Positions 54,405 through 63,019 of a stretch of DNA of 64,000 nt are shown here, piece after piece. Both the position numbers and the translations under genes were made by a program. Source of the stretch: an uncultured Alphaproteobacteria bacterium (GTDB lineage Bacteria > Pseudomonadota > Alphaproteobacteria > MPNO01 > UBA2964); NCBI GenBank assembly GCA_943787225.1, contig CALSLP010000001.1:1152964-1216963 (forward strand). Reading direction: 5' to 3'. The notes under the pieces are model-generated. The model saw only the letters and a program-made list of their open reading frames with translations, was not told the DNA's origin and searched no databases. Within the stretch, counting starts at the first letter, position 1; each line of letters starts with the position of its first letter.

Positions 54405-55133
54405 ATGAGTGACGGATATTCAGTAATCCAGGACGGGGCAATCGCCCGGCTGACATTTGAACGACCTGATATGGGCAATCTTCTGACCCTCGCGATGCTG
54501 AAAGAGATCGCAAAAGATATTCGCGAAGCGGGCACTGACCCTTCCATCAATGCGATGGTCGTCCGTGGTGCGGGGGACGATTTCTGCAAAGGCCGCGACC
54601 CCGCCGGGGCGCCTGAGGGCAAGCCGACCACTGCGTTGGAAATGCGCGATGCCCTGATCGAGCCAATTCTTGGTGTTTACTCGGCAATTCGCGATGCTGA
54701 TATCCCGGTCATCTCCGGCGCGCAGGGTTTGGTCAACGGGCTGGGCTGTGGCATCACGGCGATCTCGGATGTCACCATCGCGGCGGACAATGCGCGATTT
54801 GCGATGCCGGAAATGCGCGCGAACCTGCCGCCAACTCTGGCGATGCTTGCCCATCTTGATCGTATTCCACCTAAGTCGTTGCTTGGTATGGTTTATTCGA
54901 CCGATACGATTGATGCTAATCGGGCGGTTGCTATCGGTCTGGTGAGTGATGTTGTGCCGCTGGCAGAGCTGGACACCGCCATCGAAGGTCTGTTGGAGAA
55001 ACTCGCAGGCTATGAACGCGCGTCGGTGGTTACCTGTAAATCGTATCTGAAGAACGCCCGTGGCGCGGATTACCAGACGGCAAACGACCTCGCCGGTAAC
55101 CTGCTGTCAGTGGTTTTGTCTTCGCGCAAGTAA
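54405..55133 (+). CDS. Enoyl-CoA hydratase/isomerase family protein
   Basis: The 242-residue crotonase-fold protein has AIARLTFERPDMGNLLTLAM, the oxyanion-hole region VVRGAGDDFCKGRDPAGAPE, SGAQGLVNGLGCGITAISDV and FAMPEMRANLPPT. In the second motif the usual first catalytic glutamate (GGGxE) is not conserved, while the second position (PE) is. It may therefore be an isomerase, hydrolase or ring-opening enzyme rather than a standard hydratase. It is the last gene of the plus-strand catabolic set, 41 bp after the CoA-transferase, and converges with the adenosyltransferase gene at 55137. Confidence 0.88.
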   Translation: MSDGYSVIQDGAIARLTFERPDMGNLLTLAMLKEIAKDIREAGTDPSINAMVVRGAGDDFCKGRDPAGAPEGKPTTALEMRDALIEPILGVYSAIRDADIPVISGAQGLVNGLGCGITAISDVTIAADNARFAMPEMRANLPPTLAMLAHLDRIPPKSLLGMVYSTDTIDANRAVAIGLVSDVVPLAELDTAIEGLLEKLAGYERASVVTCKSYLKNARGADYQTANDLAGNLLSVVLSSRK

Positions 55134-55136
55134 GGT

Positions 55137-55712
55137 CTATTTGCTGTTAGCTGTAAGGCCCGGTACCCAAAGAACGTCAGAATTGCCGCCATCGTTTTCG
55201 GCGCGGGCCGCGACAAATAACAGATCTGACAACCGGTTTAGATAGTGCAAAGCGAAACGGTTTACGGGTTCTGCCTCGGCCAGCGCTGTGGCGGTTCGTT
55301 CGGCGCGTCGAGCGATGGCGCGAGCGAGATGAATCCGTGAGGCCGCGTCTGAACCACCAGGCAGGACAAAAGACGTCAATGGGGCTATCGGTTCGTTTAC
55401 GGTATCGATTTCGGATTCGAGGCGCTTCACCTGGTTTTCCTGAACGCGCAAATTCCCGTCTGTTGGATCATCACCGGGCATGGCAAGATCGGCACCGAGA
55501 TCAAACAAGTCATTTTGAATACGGGCGAGAATTTCGGTCAGCGAATGGTCTTTGGGTAATCCGGCACGGGCTAATCCAATAGCACTATTGGCTTCATCGA
55601 CATCACCAATTGCGGTAATCCGCAGCGACGTTTTGGAGAGGCGGGTTCCATCGCTAAGTGAGGTCTCCCCTTTATCACCGCCGCGCGTGTAAATCTTGTC
55701 GAGCTTGACCAT
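55137..55712 (-). CDS. PduO-type cob(I)alamin adenosyltransferase
   Basis: The 191-residue enzyme transfers the adenosyl group of ATP to cob(I)alamin to make coenzyme B12. The signature VKLDKIYTRGGDKGETSLSD (TRxGDxGxT) opens the protein. The ATP/cobalamin regions SLRITAIGDVDEANSAIGLA, FVLPGGSDAASRIHLARAIA and ARRAERTATALAEAEPVNRF follow, with the HYLNRLSDLLFVAARAEN end. Length is normal for the family. In Alphaproteobacteria it usually serves methylmalonyl-CoA mutase, which suits a bacterium degrading chains to propionyl-CoA. It is co-directional with the aspartic-protease gene (24 bp apart). Confidence 0.94.
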   Translation of the reverse strand: MVKLDKIYTRGGDKGETSLSDGTRLSKTSLRITAIGDVDEANSAIGLARAGLPKDHSLTEILARIQNDLFDLGADLAMPGDDPTDGNLRVQENQVKRLESEIDTVNEPIAPLTSFVLPGGSDAASRIHLARAIARRAERTATALAEAEPVNRFALHYLNRLSDLLFVAARAENDGGNSDVLWVPGLTANSK

Positions 55713-55736
55713 GTTTTGTCTTTCACTTTCTCTATT

Positions 55737-56435
55737 TTATCGGACCAGCGTCAGCGTTTCTCCGGCGACCGCGTAGCTCTTGAGCTGGCTTAGAAAACTA
55801 ACGCCCAGGAGAGACTCGCTCATGGGCGCTTGATTAACCAGTGCCGGAATATTGCGTATTGATATTGGTCCGATGCGAATTTCCCTTAGCCTGACCGGCG
55901 CGGCGCGGCCAACCCCGTTCGCGGTTCTTGTTTGTACGGAAAATGACAGCGTCGTTAGATCGACCCCCATGCGTTGCGCTGCAGCGGGGCTCAGAACAAT
56001 CGATGTCGCACCGGTATCCACCAGAAACGGCAAGGGGGTTCCATCTACGATTGCCCGGAGATGGAAGTGACCATCCGATTGCGACCGTATGACCACTGTG
56101 CCCGGGGCGGTCTCGACGGCATGGCCGGGCATGAGCTCGGCGGCCATGCGCGATCCCAAAATGCCGAAATCCTCGCGCAAGCTGTATCCTGCGATGAGCA
56201 GAACCCCGAGACCGATCCAGATGGTGCCATATTTCAACCATACAAGGCCGGGTCGTGTGCGCAGTTGGGACCAAAACCCTGATCCCACCATGAGAAGGAT
56301 CATCAGGAGCGCGACCAGTCGAATTTGATCGTCGCGATGATCCAATGAATCCGGTCTCTCACCGGAAAGCCAGATAATCAGCGCAATCAGACCTGTTACG
56401 CATACGCCTATTATCAGCCAGCCCGTTTTACCCAT
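55737..56435 (-). CDS. Retropepsin-like clan AA aspartic protease, membrane-anchored
   Basis: The 232-residue protein starts with a membrane helix (GWLIIGVCVTGLIALIIWLS), has two more hydrophobic segments (IRLVALLMILLMVGSGFW; VWLKYGTIWIGLGVLLIAGY) and a C-terminal retropepsin-like domain. Its active site is DTGATSIVLSPAA (DTGA) and its flap follows in RTANGVGRAAPVRLREI. This is the TIGR02281 group of bacterial aspartic proteases with one catalytic domain, expected to dimerise. The soluble domain should face the periplasm. Target proteins are unknown. It precedes the adenosyltransferase gene on the same strand. Confidence 0.88.
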   Translation of the reverse strand: MGKTGWLIIGVCVTGLIALIIWLSGERPDSLDHRDDQIRLVALLMILLMVGSGFWSQLRTRPGLVWLKYGTIWIGLGVLLIAGYSLREDFGILGSRMAAELMPGHAVETAPGTVVIRSQSDGHFHLRAIVDGTPLPFLVDTGATSIVLSPAAAQRMGVDLTTLSFSVQTRTANGVGRAAPVRLREIRIGPISIRNIPALVNQAPMSESLLGVSFLSQLKSYAVAGETLTLVR

Positions 56436-56575
56436 TCGTTCACAACTCCTTCTCCTGCGCTATTCTATAACATGCTATGTCGCCACTGGTGTTGGCGTCA
56501 TGACAACTCTGCTATGCTATTGCGACGTCGACGGCTTGTCGGCGTTTTGTTTTTCACCTGCTCAGTATTTAAGAC

Positions 56576-57463
56576 GTGGATCTCGTTTTACAAATCGCCG
56601 GCATTATTGCCCCGCTTTTCGTCATTGCGGGGATCGGCTATCTATGGGGCCGCTCTGGCCGACCGTTTGATACCACCATCGTGGGTATGCTCACCCTGAA
56701 TTTTGGCGTCCCGGCGCTGATCTTTTCAACCCTGACAAAGCTCGAAGTGTCGCTCGGCCAGTTCGGCGAAATGGTTGGAATCTTTGCACTATTTCTGGTC
56801 GCCAATTTGGCAATCGGGGCCGTGCTGTTGAAGGCCTTCAAGCTGGAGGTAGGTGCCTTCCTGCCGGCTATCTCGTTCCCCAATAATGGCAATATGGGGT
56901 TGCCGCTTTGTCTTTTCGCCTTTGGCGATACTGGGTTGGCGCTCGGCATCAGTATCTTTGTTCTCATGTCGACAGCCAATGTAACCATCGGATTTGCTTT
57001 TGCATCCGGTAAATGGTCGCTCGCCTCGACTCTGAAGACCCCCCATCTCTGGGTCATTGCCGGGGCGCTGATCTTTATGACAGCGGAGATTCCGCCGCCA
57101 CGCTGGATTGCTAATACGGCGGAAATAATTGGCGGCATGTCTATCCCGCTCATGCTGATTGCGCTCGGGGTTTCTCTCTCTCGCCTGGAAGTTCGAGATT
57201 TTAAGCAGAGTGTATGGCTGGGACTGGCGCGTCTGGCTATCGGGTTTGGCCTTGGCGTCGGTTTGGCGTGGGCCTTTGATCTAGAAGGTGCTGCACGTGG
57301 TGTACTGATTCTGCAATGTACAATGCCACCCGCCGTCATGAACTATATCCTCGCAGCGCGCTTTGACCGGCAGGCCAGTGGCGTGGCGGGCGTCGTTGTG
57401 GTCTCAACCTTTATGTCGCTTCTCACCTTGCCGTTTCTCATGCTCTTTGTGTTGGCGGGGTAG
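56576..57463 (+). CDS. AEC family transporter, copy 1
   Basis: The start is the GTG at 56576. The 295-residue protein has about ten helices in two halves: QIAGIIAPLFVIAGIGYLWG, FGVPALIFSTLTKLEV, SFPNNGNMGLPLCLFAFGD (the conserved N-G-MGLP half-helix motif), then AARGVLILQCTMPPAVMNY. It belongs to the auxin efflux carrier family, whose bacterial members carry malonate, malate or similar carboxylates. It is followed at 5 bp by a paralogue. Both face away from the protease operon. Substrate unknown. Confidence 0.88.
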   Translation: MDLVLQIAGIIAPLFVIAGIGYLWGRSGRPFDTTIVGMLTLNFGVPALIFSTLTKLEVSLGQFGEMVGIFALFLVANLAIGAVLLKAFKLEVGAFLPAISFPNNGNMGLPLCLFAFGDTGLALGISIFVLMSTANVTIGFAFASGKWSLASTLKTPHLWVIAGALIFMTAEIPPPRWIANTAEIIGGMSIPLMLIALGVSLSRLEVRDFKQSVWLGLARLAIGFGLGVGLAWAFDLEGAARGVLILQCTMPPAVMNYILAARFDRQASGVAGVVVVSTFMSLLTLPFLMLFVLAG

Positions 57464-57468
57464 CGACC

Positions 57469-58350
57469 ATGTCGATTGTCGCAGAACTTGCCGCCATCGT
57501 TTTACCGGTCTTCTTTTGTGCCGGGTTAGGGCTTCTCTGGATCCGCTCCGGCCGCGAGTTCGATTCTGCGCTGGTCTCGACGCTGGTCTATAAAATTGCG
57601 GTTCCGTGTTTGATCATTGCGACTTTCAGCAAAGTCAGGCTGGAAATCTCGGCGATTACCGACATTGTCCTGGCGGCGGGCGTTATCTATCTGGTGACGG
57701 CGGCCATTGCGGCGATTGTCTTGCGTATTTTCCGCCTGTCGTTTCCGGCCTATCTGCCATCGATGATTTTCCCGTTGGTTGGCAGTATGGGGTTGCCTGT
57801 GTGCCTCTTCGCCTTTGGTGAAAAGGGCCTCGCGCTGGCTTTGGTGTATTTCACGCTTGGTGCTGTCGGTACCTTTACCATCGGGGCGGCAATTGCTTCG
57901 GGGCGTGCCGATCTCAAAAAGCTGCTTCAGGAACCTGCCTTGTGGGCGGCAATCATCGCTATTGGGATGATTTACTGGGACATTTCCCTGCCCAAATGGA
58001 TGTATGATTCAACCAAGCTGCTCGGCGGTATGGCCTTCCCGCTGCAGCTCATCGCGCTGGGCTGTTCGTTGGGTCGGTTCCAGGTGTCGTCTCTGCCACG
58101 TGGCATCGGGCTGGGCCTGTTCCGGCTGGCAATCGGATTTGCCATCGGCTTCGGTGTGGCGGAGTTCTTCGCCCTCGAGGGTATGGTTCGGGCCATCGTC
58201 ATCCTGCAGAGCAGTATGCCGGTCGCCGTGTCCAACTATCTGTTTGCGGTCATTTACAAGCGCGAGCCGGAAGAGGTCGCCAGCATGGTGCTGATATCCG
58301 CCGCGCTGTCGGTCATCACCTTGCCGCTATTGTTGCTGTATTTGCTGTGA
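57469..58350 (+). CDS. AEC family transporter, copy 2
   Basis: The 293 residues parallel copy 1: VAELAAIVLPVFFCAGLGLL, YKIAVPCLIIATFSKVRLEI, FPLVGSMGLPVCLFAFGEKG and VRAIVILQSSMPVAVSNYLF. The N-G-MGLP motif is changed to V-G-SMGLP. The pair may form a heteromeric carrier or serve different carboxylates. It converges with the SDR gene with only 5 bp between, and no terminator hairpin was seen there. Confidence 0.88.
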   Translation: MSIVAELAAIVLPVFFCAGLGLLWIRSGREFDSALVSTLVYKIAVPCLIIATFSKVRLEISAITDIVLAAGVIYLVTAAIAAIVLRIFRLSFPAYLPSMIFPLVGSMGLPVCLFAFGEKGLALALVYFTLGAVGTFTIGAAIASGRADLKKLLQEPALWAAIIAIGMIYWDISLPKWMYDSTKLLGGMAFPLQLIALGCSLGRFQVSSLPRGIGLGLFRLAIGFAIGFGVAEFFALEGMVRAIVILQSSMPVAVSNYLFAVIYKREPEEVASMVLISAALSVITLPLLLLYLL

Positions 58351-58355
58351 AGCGC

Positions 58356-59114
58356 TTAGTGCGTGACCGAGCCGCCATCGACGCACAGAACCTGCCCGGT
58401 AATAAAATCAGAATCCTCTGACAGGAGAAATACCGCTGTGCCGATCAGGTCTTCCGGTTCTTCTGGCCGTTTGATACAGCGGCCGCCGATATTGGCGTCG
58501 AAATGCTCTTGCGAGAACTGCCCTTCATTGAGAACCGCCTCACTCTGGGTCAGTCCGGGCGCGATGGCATTGATACAGATATTGTCGCCGCCGACTTCGC
58601 GGGCCATCGCCCGGCTCAGCGCGATAATCGCCCCTTTGGAGGTGACGTAATGCAGCTGCATCGGTGTGCCCTTAAAGACGGTGCCGGAGGTGATATTGAC
58701 GATCTTGCCGTATTCCTGTTTGCGCATGACCGCGACGACTGCGCGGGAAACCTGCCACACGCCCCGGATATTGACCCGCATGACGGCATCAAATTCATCG
58801 ATATCAATCTCTTCAAACCGCCGCCGCGCCAGCTTGCCGAACAGGGCTGCATTGTTGATCAGCCCGTCGATGCGACCGTATGTATCGACAGTTTGTGACA
58901 CCATATCTGCAATCTGGGAGTCGTTGGTGACGTCGGCAATAATGCCGGTCGCAACCCCGCCATTTGCGGTGATTTCGTCAACCAGCGGCGATGGGTCCAG
59001 GACGTCATTGATGACAACATTCGCCCCTTCTTCCGCCAGGCCACGGGCATAGGCAGCGCCAATACCCTGGGCCGCGCCGGTGACGATCACTGTTTTGCCG
59101 TCGAGTTGTCCCAT
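58356..59114 (-). CDS. Short-chain dehydrogenase/reductase
   Basis: The 252-residue classical SDR has the cofactor motif VTGAAQGIGAAYARGLAEEG (TGxxxGxG), NNAALFGKLA (NNAG-like), the catalytic serine in NITSGTVFKG, the YVTSK tetrad pair (YxxxK) and the C-terminal INAIAPGLTQSEAV. An aspartate at the end of beta-2 (INDVLDPSPL) favours NAD over NADP. The family reduces or oxidises alcohols in catabolism. The substrate is not identifiable. It is divergent from the HtrA-like gene with a 152-bp spacer lacking an obvious gene. Confidence 0.92.
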   Translation of the reverse strand: MGQLDGKTVIVTGAAQGIGAAYARGLAEEGANVVINDVLDPSPLVDEITANGGVATGIIADVTNDSQIADMVSQTVDTYGRIDGLINNAALFGKLARRRFEEIDIDEFDAVMRVNIRGVWQVSRAVVAVMRKQEYGKIVNITSGTVFKGTPMQLHYVTSKGAIIALSRAMAREVGGDNICINAIAPGLTQSEAVLNEGQFSQEHFDANIGGRCIKRPEEPEDLIGTAVFLLSEDSDFITGQVLCVDGGSVTH

Positions 59115-59266
59115 CTGAATTCTCCCTGTCAGGATTTGTTATCACCATTGTTGGAACCGTCTCGGCGTCCGTCAAGGGTCAGCCCTGTGTTCTGAGTGCA
59201 TGTTCCGAGTGTTCTTGGCGCGTTGTCTGGGCTATTTTCCTGGCAGGATTTGAATCGAGTTTACCC

Positions 59267-60343
59267 ATGAAGAATAAGTTCACCCGCTACGCCGTTATCT
59301 GGTTTTTGCTAGTGGCGACGGTTTTTGTTGCTGATGAGTTTATCCGCGATGTTTTTCTGACGGCTGATGAGCCGCGTGCTGTGACCCCAAGGGGGTCCCT
59401 AACCGAGCTTGAAAAAAGCACGGTAACGTTGTTTGAGGCGACGGCCCCCTCAGTGGTCTACATTTTTACCCAAGGCGGAGCATCGTCTGGTGGTCAGGAT
59501 GACGGCGGTGGGGCGGGCTCGGGATTTATCTGGGATCGCGCCGGGCATGTCGTGACCAACCATCATGTCATTGCTGGGGCGAGTGAAATTGCTGTTCGTC
59601 TGGAGAATGGTGACGTTGTTGAAGCAAAGTTCGTCGGCTCTACGGCGGATTATGATCTCGCGGTTATTCGCCTGACTGGCACACGATCCGGTCGTGACCC
59701 AATTCCCCTTGGTGACTCGGCAGCGCTCAAAGTGGGACAGTCAGTCTTTGCTATCGGCAACCCGTTTGGCTTAAGCCGAACCCTGACCTCCGGTATTATC
59801 AGTGCGCTCAACCGGCGCCTCCCGACCTCCGATAATCGCGAAGTTGATGGTGTCATCCAAACCGATGCGGCGATTAATCCCGGTAATTCCGGTGGGCCGC
59901 TGCTGGATTCTGCAGGTCGATTAATTGGCGTCAACACGGCCATTATTTCCGGTTCGGGGTCTTCTGCTGGTATAGGATTTGCCGTGCCGGTTGATGTTGT
60001 AAATCGGATTGTGCCGCAGCTGATCAAGAATGGCCGTGTGCCTCGGCCCGGAATCGGTATCACCGTTCTGCCGGAGGAGGTGGCGGCCCGCCTTGGTGTC
60101 ACCGGGCTGATTGTTGCGGATGTACTGCCCGGAACCTCTGCCGCAAGAGCTGGCTTGATGGGGGTCATCAACGGACGGCAGATCGGTGATGTGGTGACGG
60201 CGGTCAATTCTGTGCCGGTGAAAACGCTGGCGGAATTTGCCACAGAGCTTCGCAAGGTTGGCATTGGCAAAACTGTCGATTTAACAATTGAGCGTAATTC
60301 CGTTGCACGCCGCGTCATTGTTCCCGTGATGGATATTTCATAA
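59267..60343 (+). CDS. HtrA/DegS-like trypsin-fold serine protease with one PDZ domain
   Basis: The 358-residue protein has an N-terminal membrane anchor (YAVIWFLLVATVFVADEFI), a trypsin domain with the catalytic triad in VVTNHHVIAGASEI, DYDLAVIRL and NPGNSGGPLLD, and a PDZ domain from about residue 255 (RPGIGITVLPEEVAARLGVT). With one PDZ and a membrane anchor it resembles DegS or an HtrA-like periplasmic protease of the DegP/MucD group. It probably degrades damaged envelope proteins or cleaves an anti-sigma factor. It stands alone between the SDR gene and the Rieske oxygenase gene (about 120 bp). Confidence 0.92.
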   Translation: MKNKFTRYAVIWFLLVATVFVADEFIRDVFLTADEPRAVTPRGSLTELEKSTVTLFEATAPSVVYIFTQGGASSGGQDDGGGAGSGFIWDRAGHVVTNHHVIAGASEIAVRLENGDVVEAKFVGSTADYDLAVIRLTGTRSGRDPIPLGDSAALKVGQSVFAIGNPFGLSRTLTSGIISALNRRLPTSDNREVDGVIQTDAAINPGNSGGPLLDSAGRLIGVNTAIISGSGSSAGIGFAVPVDVVNRIVPQLIKNGRVPRPGIGITVLPEEVAARLGVTGLIVADVLPGTSAARAGLMGVINGRQIGDVVTAVNSVPVKTLAEFATELRKVGIGKTVDLTIERNSVARRVIVPVMDIS

Positions 60344-60464
60344 CCGTCAATGTGTTGGCCTGAATTCTGCCAGTAGATTTTGTATGGTTGATTTTACGAG
60401 GGGCGGGCCTAGAATTCCGGCAACTCGATAACGAACGAACACCTAAAGAATAAAGGAGAGCAGC

Positions 60465-61520
60465 ATGTTTCCGCGTAACTTCTGGTATGTCGCCGCCTGG
60501 GATACAGAAATTCGTCGGCAGGAACTGCTTCGCCGGACGATCTGTAGCGAACCGATCGTGTTTTACCGCCGCGAAGATGGCACGCCTGTGGCTCTCGAAG
60601 ATCGCTGCTGTCACCGTCATATGCCGCTCTCCGACGGTGTGTTGAAGGGGGATAACATCGAATGCCTGTATCACGGACTCACCTACGATCCGTCAGGCAC
60701 CTGCATCCATATCCCCAGCCAGACGACGATCCCGCCGGAAGCGAAAGTGCGTAGTTATCCGGTCTTTGAGAAACATCACTGGATCTGGATCTGGATGGGC
60801 GAGCCAGCGCTGGCCAACCCGGATGAGATCGAAGATTTTCATTGGCTTGACGATCCGGATTGGCGTGCGAAAGGCGAGAAGCTGGACCTGCCGGGAAATT
60901 ATCAGCTTTTGACCGATAACCTGCTGGATCTGACGCATCTGCAGTTTGTGCATCCGACGACATTGGGAACCGATGCTATTGCTTCCAATCCCATCAAGAC
61001 GGAGCGCGAAGGTGACCTCATCCGGGTAACACGTTTCATTCCGGATAGTCCGGCACCACCATTTCTGCAAAAGGCGGGTGGTTTTACGCCGGAAGAACAT
61101 ATCGACCGCTGGCAGATTATTGAATTCACGCCGCCGGGTTTTGTGCGGCTCGATGTTGGCGGCGCGCGGGCGGGAACCGGTGCTTTTGAGGGAGATCGCT
61201 CGCATGGAGTGTCCATGCGGAATCTCAACGCGATCACGCCGGAGACCGATACAACGACGCATTATTTCTGGGCTCAGGCGCATAACTTCAAGCTCGACGA
61301 TCCAACGGTGACCGAGCTTGTCTTCCGTCAGGTTCATACGGCGTTTCTCGAAGATCTTGCGGTCATCGGGTCGCAGCAGGGCAATCTTGAAGCTTACGGT
61401 GACGGTCTGCCGGATCAGGTTGATTTTAATCAGGATGCCGGCGGTATTCAGGCGCGCCGCGTGATTGATCGTATTCTGGAAGAAGAAGCCAATGGGTCCG
61501 CTATTCAGGCGACGGCCTAG
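60465..61520 (+). CDS. Rieske non-haem iron oxygenase (VanA-like)
   Basis: The 351-residue protein begins PRNFWYVAAWDTEIRRQELL and carries a Rieske domain with CCHRHMPLSDG and CLYHGLTYDPSG. The catalytic domain follows, with an iron-ligand cluster around DNLLDLTHLQFVHPTTLG (D...H...H). The layout matches vanillate O-demethylase oxygenase and related VanA-type demethylases that remove methyl groups from methoxy-aromatics. No VanB-like reductase is adjacent, so an electron donor is supplied elsewhere; the small Rieske protein at 26072 is a speculative candidate. It precedes phnN by 9 bp on the same strand. The ribosome site GGAGAGC is good. Confidence 0.9.
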   Translation: MFPRNFWYVAAWDTEIRRQELLRRTICSEPIVFYRREDGTPVALEDRCCHRHMPLSDGVLKGDNIECLYHGLTYDPSGTCIHIPSQTTIPPEAKVRSYPVFEKHHWIWIWMGEPALANPDEIEDFHWLDDPDWRAKGEKLDLPGNYQLLTDNLLDLTHLQFVHPTTLGTDAIASNPIKTEREGDLIRVTRFIPDSPAPPFLQKAGGFTPEEHIDRWQIIEFTPPGFVRLDVGGARAGTGAFEGDRSHGVSMRNLNAITPETDTTTHYFWAQAHNFKLDDPTVTELVFRQVHTAFLEDLAVIGSQQGNLEAYGDGLPDQVDFNQDAGGIQARRVIDRILEEEANGSAIQATA

Positions 61521-61529
61521 AGGGGCGCG

Positions 61530-62084
61530 ATGGCGCGCGGCACTTTCTTTCTGATTGTTGGTCCCAGCGGGGCTGGTAAAGATAGTTTGATCCAGGGTGC
61601 TGAGACGGCGCTCTCCCAAAACGAGAATTACGTTTTTGCCAAACGGGTGATTACCCGGGCTCCTGACCCTGAACGTGAGCCACATGAATCAGTTACAGAA
61701 GTGGAATTCGCCAAACGTCAGAAGGAGAAGGCGTTCATGCTCACCTGGCGCGTCTATGGCACAGATTACGGTATTCCTGCGCTCTACGATGATGATCTCC
61801 GTGCTGGCCGTCACGTCGTCGCCAATGTTTCACGCGGCGTGGTGGGTGACGCTGTCGCCCATTTCAGGCCTGCCAGCGTTATTCAGATAACAGCGCCACC
61901 GCCTATTCTTGAATACCGTCTGAACGCGCGTGACGATATCAGCCATCTAGAGGAACGCCTGGCACGCACGGTCATGCTGCCAGATGGCATTTCAGTCAAT
62001 CATCTACTCAATACAAAAGATGTAGAGACCGGGGTCGGCCGATTGGTCAGCCTGCTGGAGACACTGGCGAAAGCGGACCCATAA
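61530..62084 (+). CDS. phnN: Ribose 1,5-bisphosphokinase PhnN
   Basis: PhnN phosphorylates ribose 1,5-bisphosphate to PRPP at the end of the C-P lyase pathway. The 184-residue kinase has the Walker A sequence GPSGAGKDSL, the guanylate-kinase-like KRVITRAPDPEREPHESVTE segment, GTDYGIPALYDDDLRAGRHV and VIQITAPPPILEYRLNARDD. These are the normal PhnN features. In other bacteria phnN lies in a phn operon. Here it follows the Rieske oxygenase and no other phn gene is in view. PEP-mutase-based phosphonate synthesis is encoded 50 kb away, so the bacterium may both make and break C-P bonds. Confidence 0.9.
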   Translation: MARGTFFLIVGPSGAGKDSLIQGAETALSQNENYVFAKRVITRAPDPEREPHESVTEVEFAKRQKEKAFMLTWRVYGTDYGIPALYDDDLRAGRHVVANVSRGVVGDAVAHFRPASVIQITAPPPILEYRLNARDDISHLEERLARTVMLPDGISVNHLLNTKDVETGVGRLVSLLETLAKADP

Positions 62085-62094
62085 ATTTCGGACA

Positions 62095-62127
62095 AGAAAA
62101 AACCGGACGCTTGAAAGCGCCCGGTTT
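62095..62127 (-). terminator. Rho-independent terminator of the Bax-inhibitor-1 gene
   Basis: On the minus strand AAACCGG-(bulge)-GCG pairs with CGC-CCGGTTT around the loop TTTCAA, and the stem is followed by TTTTTTC. It lies 24 bp past the stop of the BI-1 gene. It also separates that gene from the convergent phnN. Confidence 0.85.
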
Positions 62128-62150
62128 GATATCTTGCTCTATCGTTGCTG

Positions 62151-62909
62151 TTAGCGGCGATCGCCGAACAAGTGCAGCAACATAATGAACAGGTTGATGA
62201 AGTCGAGATACAACCGCAACGCGCCGGAGATGGCGAGTTTGCCGCTGGTTTCCTCATCATGATATTCGTCATATTCGTTTTTGATATTCTGGGTGTCATA
62301 GGCGGTGAGACCGATGAAGACCAGGACACCGATTACCGAGATAGCAAACTGCAGTGCTGAGCTTTTCAGGAAAATGTTCACCAATGAAGCAACAATAATC
62401 CCGATCAGTCCCATAATCAGGAACGATCCAAACTTGGAGAGATCCTTTTTCGTGGTGTAGCCATAGAGGCTCATCGCGGCAAAGGTGCCGGCCGAGATAA
62501 AGAACACCCGGGCAATACTCTGTCCGGTATAGGCCATGAAGATGGTTGCCATTGAAACGCCCATCAGCCCGGCATAAATCCAGAATGTCGTCTGTGCGGT
62601 TGAGAACGACATTGAGTGTAGTTTGGCGCTCAGGAAGAACACCAATCCGAGTGGTGCCAGCATAACGACCCATTTCAGGGGTGTGTTGAACAGCGTATTG
62701 CCGAGCTGGGTCAGGCTTGTGATCTGTCCGGCGTCATTCACATTGACTGACATCTGGGCGATGACGACAGCGATAATGCCGGTCAGCGCCAGACCGGAGG
62801 CCATGTAGTTATATACCTGCAGCATATAGGTCCGGAGACCTTCATCATATGCTGCCTGGTCAACGGCAGTGCCGGTGAAAACCGCTCTGCGTTCAGTTCC
62901 GAATGCCAT
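62151..62909 (-). CDS. Bax inhibitor-1/YccA family membrane protein
   Basis: The 252-residue protein has about seven membrane helices (for example YNYMASGLALTGIIAVVIAQ; WIYAGLMGVSMATIFMAY; SLYGYTTKKDLSKFGSFLIM). It ends with the family motif TAYDTQNIKNEYDEY and the helix LRLYLDFINLFIMLLHLFG. In homologues a pair of aspartates in the C-terminal helix-loop region controls a calcium-leak pore. Bacterial YccA interacts with FtsH. The role here is presumed to be in membrane stress or ion balance. It is followed by a good terminator. Confidence 0.92.
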   Translation of the reverse strand: MAFGTERRAVFTGTAVDQAAYDEGLRTYMLQVYNYMASGLALTGIIAVVIAQMSVNVNDAGQITSLTQLGNTLFNTPLKWVVMLAPLGLVFFLSAKLHSMSFSTAQTTFWIYAGLMGVSMATIFMAYTGQSIARVFFISAGTFAAMSLYGYTTKKDLSKFGSFLIMGLIGIIVASLVNIFLKSSALQFAISVIGVLVFIGLTAYDTQNIKNEYDEYHDEETSGKLAISGALRLYLDFINLFIMLLHLFGDRR

Positions 62910-63019
62910 ACTAATCCTCGTTCAAATGGCGAAAAATCTAACGCTATAAGTATGGTGATTGGTGGAAAGAAATCAAGACTTAGCGTACGGCTTTATTCAA
63001 TATTAACCTGCTGTTAACC

